NCBI GenBank assembly: GCA_902779125.1
Contig: CACZAC010000006.1
Location: 62,001-126,000 of the forward strand
From: an uncultured Bacteroidales bacterium
Lineage (GTDB): Bacteria; Bacteroidota; Bacteroidia; Bacteroidales; Muribaculaceae
Length of the DNA: 64,000 nucleotides
Reading direction: 5' to 3'
Every line of letters begins with the position of its first letter. Position 1 is the first letter of the stretch. Below are positions 6,938-15,190 of this stretch, piece after piece. Below the pieces are notes generated by a model, which saw only the letters and a list, made by a program, of their open reading frames with translations, was not told the origin of the DNA and made no database searches. The translations under genes and the position numbers were made by a program.

Positions 6938-9040
6938 ATGATTCAAAAAACTTTCCAATGGATTATGTTCACAGTGGGCGTGTTATTCCTTGCTTTGAAC
7001 GCTGGTGCTCAAACCTGCGACCCTAGCGGAGACTGCGGAGGAGATGAGACTTTGGGTACCTATGACGTGTTGTCGCCCATGGGACAATCGTCAGTCGAAA
7101 TGATTGAAATGGCGCCCCGTCTTGAGACACTCGACGGAAAGACCATTGCCCTTGTGGGAGGATCGTTCATGGCCAGCGTGACGCATGTTGAACTCAAGAA
7201 CCTTATTCTGGAGTATTTCCCCACTGCCACCGTCTATGTCCTGAGCGAAATCGGCTCAGCAGGGCTGTTTCCAGGTCCCGGGACTCGCAAACCACAAGTC
7301 GAGCGTTTCCAGCAGCGACTGATTGAATATGGTGTTGACGCTGTCATCTCGGGTAACGGCGGGTGTGGCATCTGCACGCCCAAGGAGACTGGCTCATGTA
7401 TTGCAGCCGAGTACATCGGCATCCCCTCGGTGATGATTGCGGCACCTGGTTTTGATACACAAGCCAAGACGACAGCCTACAACAACGGTCTTCCCGTTCT
7501 GCGCGTGGCAGTATATCCGGGAGCCTTCGCTTCGCACACGGTGGAAGAACTCAAACAGAATACCCGCGAAGTGTTGTGGCCCCAGATACTTGATATGCTT
7601 ACCGAACCTATTACTCAAGAAGAAATCGAAGAAAACTCCCATCCCGAAGCAGCCAATCCACAAGAACCTGTCTTCAGCGGCACAATTGATGAAGTAAACG
7701 AGTTCTTCCGCGACATGATGTGGAGCGATGGTATGCCCATCATTCCTCCTACCAAGGCGCGTGTTGAGGAATTTATGAAATATACCGACTACCGCTGGAA
7801 CCGCACCATTGCCGTGTTGTCACCGTCTTACCGTCAAAGCCTCGTGTGGCACGTCGCGGTCAACGGTGTGATGGCTGGCTGTAAACCTGAATACATGCCA
7901 TTGCTGATTGCGTTAACCAAAGCCATGACTTCGGGTGAGTTCCGACGCACCTTGGGCAGCACACACGCCTGGGTACCCTATTGCTGGGCCAATGGTCCCG
8001 TAGCCCGCCAGCTGGGCTTGGACCATGGTCAGGGACAAATCAATGAACAGGCCAATATAGCAATCGGGCGGTTCCTCAACCTGGCCATGCTCAATCTGGC
8101 AGGATACTATGTGAAGCAGGACCGCATGGGCACTTTCGGGTATCCCGTTTCGTGGTGTCTCGCCGAGGATGACGAGGCTTGCCTGCGTGTGGGTTGGAAT
8201 CCCTACCATGTGAGACAGGGACTAAACCTTAATGAGAGTGCAATGACAGCGGCCTCCACTCTGTTATGGGGCAACAACATGCCTCCGGCAACCACCGATG
8301 GAGAGAAAATCATGCAATTGCTCGCCTGGGACATCACCGAGCGTTGCCAGTTGGCACTCGGCAGTGGTGTGCAATACACCCACCGCGCCATCCTTATGAC
8401 CGAGGAGGTTGCAGCACATCTCAAGGAAACTTATGGCACCATAGATAACCTGGAGAACCAACTCATTGCCACCGCACGTCGTCCATTGTATGAGAGGGCA
8501 TATGCGCACTATTACGCCAACCCCGGCAGTGCCATCAATCCCAACCACACCTCGCTGGAGCAATACATGGCCCAGTTGCAAGATGAGGAAGATGCAGAAA
8601 TGACACCCACGCCTGAATGGTATGCCAGCGATGAAAGCCAGATGATGACCATTCCGACAATGGTCAAGGGGGAAACGGCATTTTTGATTACCGGTGATGC
8701 CTCGCGCAATAAAATACAGACCATGCCAGGCGGTGGCATGTCCACTGTCGAGGTGGAGTTGCCCGCCAACTGGGATGATTTGATGGAAGAAAAAGGTTAT
8801 GAACCTTTGAGGTCGTTCTATCTTGAGCCCATCGATGATGAAGGATATGACCCTGTTACCGAGATTGAAGAAGTGATAGCAGATCCTGCTGTGCTAACGC
8901 AGCCACAGGGCAAAGCCAAAGTGAGATACTACAACATGAGCGGGCACGGTAGTAATCAGCCGTTCGACTGTATCAACATTGAGGTGACCACTAACCCTGA
9001 TAATACCCGCAATGCCAAGAAGTATATCCGCGTTCACTAA
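6938..9040 (+). CDS. secreted UGSC-like family protein with C-terminal sorting-type module
   Basis: A 700-residue protein with a signal peptide (IMFTVGVLFLALNAGAQ). Residues about 50-215 form a Rossmann-like domain containing C143-G-I-C146-T followed by an IGIPSVMIA strand. This matches the layout of UGSC-family (seleno)proteins, with Cys where selenoproteins have Sec. Residues about 228-540 form a second domain beginning DEVNEFFRDMMWSDGMPIIPPTKARV; similar DGLPxxPPT domains occur beside UGSC proteins in my recollection. The end (YYNMSGHGSNQPFDCINIEV then TTNPDN..KKYIRVH) resembles the C-terminal sorting or anchoring modules of Bacteroidales secreted proteins. The start at 6938 fits the signal peptide. 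Reaction unknown; thiol redox chemistry is inferred from CxxC. Confidence 0.6.
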   Translation: MIQKTFQWIMFTVGVLFLALNAGAQTCDPSGDCGGDETLGTYDVLSPMGQSSVEMIEMAPRLETLDGKTIALVGGSFMASVTHVELKNLILEYFPTATVYVLSEIGSAGLFPGPGTRKPQVERFQQRLIEYGVDAVISGNGGCGICTPKETGSCIAAEYIGIPSVMIAAPGFDTQAKTTAYNNGLPVLRVAVYPGAFASHTVEELKQNTREVLWPQILDMLTEPITQEEIEENSHPEAANPQEPVFSGTIDEVNEFFRDMMWSDGMPIIPPTKARVEEFMKYTDYRWNRTIAVLSPSYRQSLVWHVAVNGVMAGCKPEYMPLLIALTKAMTSGEFRRTLGSTHAWVPYCWANGPVARQLGLDHGQGQINEQANIAIGRFLNLAMLNLAGYYVKQDRMGTFGYPVSWCLAEDDEACLRVGWNPYHVRQGLNLNESAMTAASTLLWGNNMPPATTDGEKIMQLLAWDITERCQLALGSGVQYTHRAILMTEEVAAHLKETYGTIDNLENQLIATARRPLYERAYAHYYANPGSAINPNHTSLEQYMAQLQDEEDAEMTPTPEWYASDESQMMTIPTMVKGETAFLITGDASRNKIQTMPGGGMSTVEVELPANWDDLMEEKGYEPLRSFYLEPIDDEGYDPVTEIEEVIADPAVLTQPQGKAKVRYYNMSGHGSNQPFDCINIEVTTNPDNTRNAKKYIRVH

Positions 9041-9055
9041 TAAACCCTTGCTAGC

Positions 9056-10051
9056 ATGAAACAATATTCTAGAATAATCTTGTTATGGTCGATGATGTTG
9101 TTAGGGGCGCTCAATGCTCGGGCTGCGGCAACGCTCCTTGGGGATGCCAATGATGACGGTAATGTCACAATCAGCGACGTCACAATGCTGATTGATTACC
9201 TGATGGGCGCCAACCAGGCAATTAACGCCAATAATGCCGATGTGAGCTGCAATGGCATCTTATCAATCGAGGATGTAACAATACTCATCGACTATCTCTT
9301 GGGGGCTATTGAGTTTCCTCCCATCGAGCAAGAAATCGAGGAAATCTTTACCGTCAATGGGGTGGACTTTGTCATGGTACAGGTTGAGGGCGGAACATTC
9401 ACGATGGGCGCCACTCCTGAGCAAGGCACTGACCCGAGCAGCAAGGAGAAGCCGGCACACCAAGTCACTGTGGCATCCTATAGCATCGGGCAGACCGAAG
9501 TTACCCAAGCATTATGGATTGCTGTGATGGGCTCCAATCCCAGCTACTTCACAGGCTATTCTCTGCCTGTTGAACGGGTATCATGGGAAGACTGTCAGCT
9601 ATTTATCACTGCGCTTAACGAACTTACCGACAGGCATTTCAGATTGCCCACTGAAGCTGAATGGGAATTTGCCGCACGTGGAGGCAACATGAGCATGGGC
9701 TATAAATATGCTGGTAGCAACGACCCTCTTTCGATCGCTTGGTATTCCTATAACGACTCGTGGGAACTCAGGGGAACTGGCTACCACGGAACACACAATG
9801 TGGCGACGAGAATGCCTAACGAACTGAATCTGTATGACATGAGTGGCAATGTACACGAGTGGGTTCAGGATTGGTACGGCAATTATTCCAACGAGGTATT
9901 GACCAATCCGATTGGTCCAATGACAGGAACTGAACGCGTTTATCGCGGAGGCAGCTGGTATTTTGACGAGTGGTTCTGTCGCGTATCGTTCCGCAATTCT
10001 GTAACACCGTCCTACCGCAGCCATGGCATTGGGCTCAGGCTCGCGTTATGA
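9056..10051 (+). CDS. secreted dockerin type I / SUMF1 (formylglycine-generating-enzyme-like) protein
   Basis: A 331-residue protein: signal peptide (residues 1-24), two dockerin-like calcium loops (GDANDDGNVTISDVTMLIDYL and a second ending SIEDVTILIDYLLG, residues 28-80), then a SUMF1/FGE-sulfatase domain (about 105-331) with MVQVEGGTFTMGA, LPTEAEWEFAARGG, YDMSGNVHEWVQDWYG and RVYRGGSWYFDEWFC. True sulfatase-activating enzymes have two active-site Cys in the RGGSW region; here only the second position (WFCRVSFR) is Cys. A formylglycine-generating activity is therefore unlikely. The gene follows the UGSC-like gene by 15 bases and is probably co-transcribed. Confidence 0.82.
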   Translation: MKQYSRIILLWSMMLLGALNARAAATLLGDANDDGNVTISDVTMLIDYLMGANQAINANNADVSCNGILSIEDVTILIDYLLGAIEFPPIEQEIEEIFTVNGVDFVMVQVEGGTFTMGATPEQGTDPSSKEKPAHQVTVASYSIGQTEVTQALWIAVMGSNPSYFTGYSLPVERVSWEDCQLFITALNELTDRHFRLPTEAEWEFAARGGNMSMGYKYAGSNDPLSIAWYSYNDSWELRGTGYHGTHNVATRMPNELNLYDMSGNVHEWVQDWYGNYSNEVLTNPIGPMTGTERVYRGGSWYFDEWFCRVSFRNSVTPSYRSHGIGLRLAL

Positions 10052-10214
10052 ACCACAGCGACATGTTGTAGTACTGACATCAAGCGGGTAGACATAACAA
10101 AAGACTTCGGCGTATCCTTTCATTTTGGTAGGGATACGCCACTATTTCTTCAGGAAAAAATGTTCCTTTCAAAAAAAATGGCACAACTATTGCTAAGATT
10201 TGAGAGGAAAACAG

Positions 10215-10222
10215 TAAATTTG
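10215..10222 (+). promoter_or_regulatory. -7 promoter element (TAAATTTG) for the LemA-TPM operon
   Basis: TAAATTTG 47 bases before ATG 10269. It lies immediately before an upstream in-frame ATG (10227), which would leave no leader, so 10269 is the better start. Confidence 0.6.
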
Positions 10223-10268
10223 CCATTTGGAAAAAACATTATTCACCTTTTATAAATTAAAAAAGACA

Positions 10269-10877
10269 ATGAAAAAAGGATGTAGTGGACTTGCTGTCCT
10301 GATTTTTGTCGCCATCGTAGCAATAGTATGGGGCGTATCGATTTACAACGGACTTGTTAAAGAACAAGAGAATGTTGAAAAAGCATGGGGTAATGTGGAG
10401 AACGTGTATCAGCGTCGTGCTGACCTGATTCCCAACCTGGTAGAGACCGTTAAGGGTTATGCCAAGCATGAGCAGGAAACTCTCGAAGGTGTGATTGAGG
10501 CTCGCGCCAACGCTACCAAGGTCACCATCGACCCCACGAACATGACCCCCGAGGACCTGCAGAAGTATCAGGCTGCACAGGGTGATGTGACCAACGCATT
10601 GAGCAAACTGATTGCTGTGGCCGAGGCCTATCCCGACCTGAAGGCCAACCAGAACTTCTTGGAACTTCAGAGCCAGCTGGAAGGCACCGAGAACCGCATC
10701 ACCGTTGAGCGCAACAAGTTCAACGAGGCCGCTCAGACCTACAACACCAAGCGCCGCACCTTCCCCACCAACATTATTGCCGGCATCTTCGGCTTTGGTG
10801 ACAAGCCTTACTTCCAGGCTCAAGAAGGCGCCGACAAGGCTCCCAAGGTGGACTTTGGCACCAGCGAGGGCAAGTAA
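10269..10877 (+). CDS. LemA family membrane-anchored protein
   Basis: A 202-residue protein with one N-terminal membrane segment (LAVLIFVAIVAIVWGVSIYNGLV) and a long helical bundle outside it. The LemA signature QENVEKAWGNVENVYQRRAD, followed by LIPNLVETVKGYAKHE, is clear. LemA proteins are envelope proteins of unknown biochemical role that commonly sit next to TPM-domain genes, as here. The open frame begins at 10227, but the promoter position and the signal-like MKKGCSG start favour 10269. First gene of a three-gene operon. Confidence 0.93.
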   Translation: MKKGCSGLAVLIFVAIVAIVWGVSIYNGLVKEQENVEKAWGNVENVYQRRADLIPNLVETVKGYAKHEQETLEGVIEARANATKVTIDPTNMTPEDLQKYQAAQGDVTNALSKLIAVAEAYPDLKANQNFLELQSQLEGTENRITVERNKFNEAAQTYNTKRRTFPTNIIAGIFGFGDKPYFQAQEGADKAPKVDFGTSEGK

Positions 10878-10880
10878 CCG

Positions 10881-11339
10881 ATGGCACTGGCCGATTTCAT
10901 TCCCAGTGAGGGCCAACGGCGCATAGCCGATGCCATTACCGCTGCCGAGCGTCACACGACAGGAGAAATCTGTGTCCATGTGACGCCCCGCTGCCGCGGC
11001 AACGTGTACAAGCGTGCCGTCAAGACCTTCAACCGACTTCACCTGTACACCACCAAGCGACGCAATGCGGTGCTCATCTTTATCGCCTACGAAGCTCGCA
11101 AGTTTGCCATCCTGGGCGATACGGGCATCAACGATGCGGTACCCGAGGGCTTTTGGGACAGTGAATCTGAGGAACTGGGCAAGTATCTGAAGGCTGGCCG
11201 TCCTGTTGACGGTCTGTGTGACATCATCGCCCGCATCGGTGAGCGCCTGTCGCATTACTTCCCTGGTGAACGTGACGACGAGAACGAACTGAGCAACGAG
11301 GTTTCCTTCGACGACCTTGACGACGATGATGACGATTGA
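10881..11339 (+). CDS. TPM domain protein (TLP18.3/Psb32/MOLO-1 family), short form
   Basis: A 152-residue protein with no signal peptide, starting four bases after the LemA gene. The TPM fold is recognised from FIPSEGQRRIADAITAAERHTTGEICVH-like opening, RNAVLIFIAYEARKFAILGD and the closing acidic tail (DDLDDDDDD). It pairs with a longer, membrane-anchored TPM protein downstream; LemA-TPM-TPM is a common Bacteroidetes arrangement. TPM domains have been linked to acid phosphatase activity in some proteins, but no role can be assigned here. Confidence 0.87.
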   Translation: MALADFIPSEGQRRIADAITAAERHTTGEICVHVTPRCRGNVYKRAVKTFNRLHLYTTKRRNAVLIFIAYEARKFAILGDTGINDAVPEGFWDSESEELGKYLKAGRPVDGLCDIIARIGERLSHYFPGERDDENELSNEVSFDDLDDDDDD

Positions 11340-11355
11340 ATTGAAGACCACGACT

Positions 11356-12156
11356 ATGGCAACATGGAATAAAGCGATATCGCAGTTCACAGCAGTAATA
11401 TTGCTGTGCCTGACGACAATGGCTGCCGTGGCACAAGTGCCCGCACGGCCCGACCCGCCACGTCTGGTCAACGACTTCGCCGGCATCCTGGGCGACTGCC
11501 AGTGGCTCGAGGACTCGCTCGAGAAAATCGCTATGGAGACCAGCAACCAGATTTGCGTGGTCACCATGAACGACTTTGGCGGCTACGATAAGGCCATGAT
11601 GGCTTACAGCATCGGTGAGCAATGGGGTGTAGGCAAGAAAGGCAATAACAACGGCGTCGTCATCCTCATCAAGCCCAAGACTGCCGAAGCCAAGGGTGAG
11701 GCTTTCATTGCTCCGGGCTACGGTCTGGAGGGCGCTATCACCGACGCTACCAGCACACGCATCGTCAACCAGGAGATGATTCCCTACTTCAAGGACAACG
11801 ACTACCTGGGGGGCGTGTGGGCAGGTGCGCAGGTCGTACGCGACCTGGCGATAGGCGAATACAACGAGGAAGACTATGCCAACCAAGGGGATGACGGAGC
11901 GCTGTTTGCTTTGGTCATGTTTATCTTCATCTTTGCCTTCTTCCTCTATCTTGCACACAAGAGCAATCAGCACAACGGAGGCAACCGCAACAGTGGTGAC
12001 ACTGGCACCTGGGGCGGTCCCATCATCTTCACCAGCGGACATGACTGGGGACGTGGCGGCTCCTCATGGGGAGGCGGCGGTTCCTTCGGTGGAGGCGGCT
12101 GGGGAGGCTTCGGTGGAGGCTCCTTCGGCGGCGGTGGCGGCGGTGGCAGCTGGTAA
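11356..12156 (+). CDS. TPM domain protein, membrane-anchored with Gly-rich tail (YgcG-like)
   Basis: A 266-residue protein with a signal peptide (FTAVILLCLTTMAAVAQ), a periplasmic TPM domain (PRLVNDFAGILGDCQWLEDSLEKI, then NNNGVVILIKPK and EAFIAPGYGLEGAITD), one membrane segment near residues 170-190 (LFALVMFIFIFAFFLYLAH), and a Gly/Ser/Trp-rich tail (SWGGGGSFGGGGWGGFGG). The open frame starts at 11317 inside the previous gene; the ATG at 11356 is preferred because the signal peptide follows directly. Third gene of the LemA operon. Confidence 0.87.
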   Translation: MATWNKAISQFTAVILLCLTTMAAVAQVPARPDPPRLVNDFAGILGDCQWLEDSLEKIAMETSNQICVVTMNDFGGYDKAMMAYSIGEQWGVGKKGNNNGVVILIKPKTAEAKGEAFIAPGYGLEGAITDATSTRIVNQEMIPYFKDNDYLGGVWAGAQVVRDLAIGEYNEEDYANQGDDGALFALVMFIFIFAFFLYLAHKSNQHNGGNRNSGDTGTWGGPIIFTSGHDWGRGGSSWGGGGSFGGGGWGGFGGGSFGGGGGGGSW

Positions 12157-12229
12157 ACCGCAAAAGAAAACCCGACGCCCAAAAGAAGGCGGATGCCCCT
12201 CTTTAAACTTTAAACATTAAGCATTAACC

Positions 12230-12264
12230 ACAAGTTCCAAAAGCAGTCGGCTTTTGGAACTTGT
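12230..12264. terminator. bidirectional terminator between the TPM gene and recO
   Basis: Perfect 15-base arms (ACAAGTTCCAAAAGC and its complement) separated by five bases, abutting the recO stop codon. Suits both converging transcripts. Confidence 0.8.
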
Positions 12265-12990
12265 TTATATGAACAATTGTTTCAAGATATCCGGGGAGCG
12301 CAATGTGCCAATGGCAGCATTGTGCAGGCGGTAATAACTGATAATGACGTCGAGCATGCGGTTGCGCTCATCACGATTGAAACGGAAAAACGACATATTG
12401 GCAAACGTCATGCGGGACAACAGATGGATAACCTGAGCCTCCTGTGGCTGCAGATTCATGTGTCCCCTAACGGCCGAAGCGGCAAACACGCCATCGGTCA
12501 TGTCAAACCAATAACCCTCCTGATAACTCTCCAAATTAGGCTGGATGCCCAAATGGGCACCCAAGTGAAAAAGGAAACAGATATGGAAATTGGCAATCTG
12601 ACCGGGCATCTGCTCCAGCAGCTGTACCGACTGCTCGATGTAACGGAACAGGTACTCATTGCCCTCGGGCTCCTGGATAACATGGGTGAGCAGTTCGCTG
12701 ATGAACAGTGCGATGGCATTTTTCACAGGATTGCTATAGATAGTCGCCAGAGGATAATTGCGCTGGATTTCACGCAGCAGCGCCAAATCGCGCCCGCTGC
12801 GCACACCCGCTTCTATAGTTACCAGCGACAGGGGCATGAGCATGGCATTGCGCATACGTGCCGATTGGGTCTTGCCCAGTGGCACGGCAAACGACATCAA
12901 GCCACGACCATCGGTATAGATGTGCACGATATTGTGCTTATCGCTGTAGCGGATTGTGTTCAGTACAATACCCCTTAACTTCTCATACAT
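12265..12990 (-). CDS. recO: DNA repair protein RecO
   Basis: Recombination mediator that helps load RecA on SSB-coated DNA in the RecFOR pathway. A 241-residue protein with an N-terminal OB-fold (GIVLNTIRYSDKHNIVHIYT, followed by MSFAVPLGKTQSARMRNAML) and a helical C-terminal domain. It lacks the Cys4 zinc motif found in some RecO proteins, as is common in Bacteroidetes. Monocistronic, convergent with the LemA operon. recF is also in this window at 28.7 kb. Confidence 0.9.
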   Translation of the reverse strand: MYEKLRGIVLNTIRYSDKHNIVHIYTDGRGLMSFAVPLGKTQSARMRNAMLMPLSLVTIEAGVRSGRDLALLREIQRNYPLATIYSNPVKNAIALFISELLTHVIQEPEGNEYLFRYIEQSVQLLEQMPGQIANFHICFLFHLGAHLGIQPNLESYQEGYWFDMTDGVFAASAVRGHMNLQPQEAQVIHLLSRMTFANMSFFRFNRDERNRMLDVIISYYRLHNAAIGTLRSPDILKQLFI

Positions 12991-13097
12991 GGCGCTAATT
13001 TACTCATTATTCGGCATTCAAGACACATAAAATGGCAAAAAACGCAACTTTTTCGCCATTTCGGCGGGTTAAATTTTGTCAATTCAAAAAATGTTTC

Positions 13098-13105
13098 TAA
13101 TTTTG
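13098..13105 (+). promoter_or_regulatory. -7 promoter element (TAATTTTG) for the tRNA-Glu/rpsT unit
   Basis: TAATTTTG 32 bases before the first tRNA-Glu; no terminator is seen between tRNA and rpsT, so this may drive all three genes. Confidence 0.55.
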
Positions 13106-13136
13106 CAGTCGCTTTTGCGGAAAATTCCCGCAATTC

Positions 13137-13208
13137 GGCCCATTCGTCTATCGGCTAGGACGCAAGATTTTCATTCTTGAAAGAGCAGTTCGATTCTGCT
13201 ATGGGCTA
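13137..13208 (+). tRNA. tRNA-Glu (anticodon TTC), copy 1
   Basis: 72 bases folding into a full cloverleaf: acceptor GGCCCAT / ATGGGCT, anticodon stem CAAGA / TCTTG with loop TTTTCAT (anticodon TTC), T arm AGCAG TTCGATT CTGCT, discriminator A. No CCA is encoded. Confidence 0.95.
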
Positions 13209-13244
13209 CTACTAACAACTAAATATCAAAGTTTTATATAAATT

Positions 13245-13505
13245 ATGGCAAACCATAAATCAGCTATTAAGAGAATTCGTCAGAGCGAGACCCGCCGTCT
13301 TCGCAACCGTTATTACAGCAAGACCATGCGCAATGCTGTCCGCAACATTCGCAAGATGACCGATGCCAAGGAAGCCGCCGAGGCTATGCCCAGGGTGACT
13401 GCTATGCTTGACAAGCTTGCTGGCAAGAACGTGATTAGCAAGAACAAGGCTGCTAACCTCAAATCAAAGCTCGCTCAGCACATCAACAAGCTGAACCAGG
13501 CCTAA
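13245..13505 (+). CDS. rpsT: 30S ribosomal protein S20
   Basis: Primary 16S rRNA-binding protein of the small subunit. 86 residues, very basic, with the family opening [15 protein letters not shown] and [20 protein letters not shown]; the end [15 protein letters not shown] is typical. It lies between two identical tRNA-Glu genes, 36 bases after the first and 49 before the second. Confidence 0.98.
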   Translation: MANHKSAIKRIRQSETRRLRNRYYSKTMRNAVRNIRKMTDAKEAAEAMPRVTAMLDKLAGKNVISKNKAANLKSKLAQHINKLNQA

Positions 13506-13554
13506 GCAATTAGGCAACCGGGTGCCCAACGGTGCCTTGGTTCAGCTAAGGTAT

Positions 13555-13626
13555 GGCCCATTCGTCTATCGGCTAGGACGCAAGATTTTCATTCTTGAAA
13601 GAGCAGTTCGATTCTGCTATGGGCTA
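13555..13626 (+). tRNA. tRNA-Glu (anticodon TTC), copy 2
   Basis: Same 72-base sequence as the copy at 13137, downstream of rpsT. No CCA is encoded; the flanks beyond the gene differ, apart from the first few bases. Confidence 0.95.
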
Positions 13627-13675
13627 CCGCAGCAAAGCGTTAACACAAGACAATTCTGTTACCGTGGAGGAAAAG

Positions 13676-14455
13676 TCAATCGTTGCTGACCACCAATGTC
13701 GCAATGACGGGATAGTGGTCGCTCAGTTTAACTGGTATTACCTGTGACTCTATTGTCCGCCACGCCCGTGAGGGGCGGGCAAATATGTAATCTATTTTTT
13801 CGCTGGGATTCTTGACGCTGAAGGTGAAATCGCCTGCAGTGCAGTCAAGCCATTGACTTGTTAGCAGCCTGATAGCATCATCAGTTGGCGAGGCATTGAA
13901 GTCGCCTGCTAAGATGACGGGGTATTTTGAACTGGCAAAATGGTCAAGAAGGAACTTAGTCTGTGTTACACGGCTTATACTGTCAAAGGCCTCAAGATGA
14001 GTGCACGCCATCACGATGGTATCGCCATCAGGCAGGATAAAGGTCCCCTGAAGCAGACCTCGCTGCTCCATACGGGAGTTGGGATGCGGCAATTTGATGT
14101 TGTGCACATCAACAAACTGATGCCTGGTGAGCAGACCTATGCCGTAGAGTCCCCCACTGAACTTGATGGTGGGTCCAAACAGTCCTTCCATGCCGCTATA
14201 GTAGGCTAATTCGGTGATAAAATCGCGATTATTCTGATGCGGACAATTAGAGCGACGGGTGTTTTTATCCACTTCTTGCAAAGCAACAAAATCGGGCTGG
14301 TATTGCTTAATGAGAAGTCCTATTTGCATCAGACTGGCATCATGGCCGGCATGGAGGTTAAAAGTCATGATCCTGATGGTGTCGTTATGGCCTTGAGCCA
14401 AAGCCACGCTGGCCATCAAGCATGCCGTAATCAAGAATATGTGGCGGAGTCGCAT
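13676..14455 (-). CDS. secreted endonuclease/exonuclease/phosphatase (EEP) family protein
   Basis: A 259-residue protein with a signal peptide (HIFLITACLMASVALAQ). The EEP fold motifs are in order: IMTFNLHAGHD, FVALQEVDKNT (metal-binding Glu), GIGLLTRHQF, MACTHLEAF, ILAGDFNASPTDDA (catalytic Asp/Asn) and KLSDHYPVIATL (catalytic His). Related secreted members act on phosphodiesters or phospholipids (sphingomyelinase-like), so the substrate is open. The open frame reaches 14482, but M-R-L-R-H-I-F at 14455 begins a proper signal peptide. No operon partner. Confidence 0.85.
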   Translation of the reverse strand: MRLRHIFLITACLMASVALAQGHNDTIRIMTFNLHAGHDASLMQIGLLIKQYQPDFVALQEVDKNTRRSNCPHQNNRDFITELAYYSGMEGLFGPTIKFSGGLYGIGLLTRHQFVDVHNIKLPHPNSRMEQRGLLQGTFILPDGDTIVMACTHLEAFDSISRVTQTKFLLDHFASSKYPVILAGDFNASPTDDAIRLLTSQWLDCTAGDFTFSVKNPSEKIDYIFARPSRAWRTIESQVIPVKLSDHYPVIATLVVSND

Positions 14456-14599
14456 AATAGTTAAAGTGCTGGTTAGATGCACAAAAGTACTAATTATTTC
14501 ATTAAGGGACTAATACTGTCCCCTATTAGTTTGATTCATTCCATGTTGTGGTCATAAAACAAGAAAGGAGACAAACACGATGTTTATCTCCTTTTCTTG

Positions 14600-14673
14600 T
14601 GGTTGCCTTGCCCGGACTCGAACCAGGAAATGCGGCACCAAAAACCGTTGTGTTACCATTACACTACAAGGCA
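14600..14673 (-). tRNA. tRNA-Gln (anticodon TTG), CCA encoded
   Basis: Minus-strand cloverleaf: acceptor TGCCTTG / CAAGGCA, D arm GTGT / ACAC, anticodon loop TTTTGGT (anticodon TTG), T loop TTCGAGT, discriminator A followed by a genomic CCA at 14600-14602. Confidence 0.93.
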
Positions 14674-14855
14674 ATCCTATGTCACTCGAGCGGCATGCCG
14701 CTTCAAATGCGGTGCAAAATTACTGCTTTTTTTGGAATTACAACCTTTTTAGCAATTTTTTTTGCACAATCATTCTTGTTCTCATCGTCATGTTGCGGCG
14801 CTTGGCTCACGCCGAAGCCAAATTGCCGCTAGTATCAGCCGACTTATGAAAGAAT

Positions 14856-15143
14856 TCAATTCTTCTCGGGCGGCAGATTATCCCTCACGTTCTTGAAGAA
14901 CGCTATAATCTCATTTTGCGTCAGGGGACCATTGGCAAATGTGCGTCTCGCTTGCATTACCAGGTTGTCCATGAAACTGCAAAACTCGCCTCCATTGGCA
15001 AAATCGATTTGCTGAACCATCATCATGTTTTTTTCTTGAATGATGATGTTCTCAATCTCATTCTGCGTCAAAGGAGTAGAACAGGATTCAAGCCTTGCCA
15101 GGATTCCTTCAACCGTCTGTTTGAAACTAATTGTGACAGCCAT
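14856..15143 (-). CDS. small hypothetical protein
   Basis: A 95-residue protein, no signal peptide or membrane helix. It contains two similar stretches, CSTPLTQNEIENIIIQEKN and FANGPLTQNEIIAFFKNVRDN, so it may consist of two related helical halves sharing PLTQNEI. Not recognised. It lies 47 bases upstream of tyrS on the same strand, after which tyrS would not be co-transcribed from it (tyrS is upstream in the direction of transcription), so it may be the second gene of a tyrS transcript. Confidence 0.6.
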   Translation of the reverse strand: MAVTISFKQTVEGILARLESCSTPLTQNEIENIIIQEKNMMMVQQIDFANGGEFCSFMDNLVMQARRTFANGPLTQNEIIAFFKNVRDNLPPEKN

Positions 15144-15190
15144 AACGTATTATAAAAAGTTGGTTAATACTAGTTTTATACCGTGATTTC

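Noticed and set aside
10257..11567. 436-codon minus-strand frame across the LemA/TPM genes
   Set aside because: Spans several genes on the opposite strand and has no recognisable protein features.
14548..14849. Plus-strand frames over the tRNA-Gln region
   Set aside because: They run straight through a well-formed tRNA and have no promoter or ribosome-binding context.
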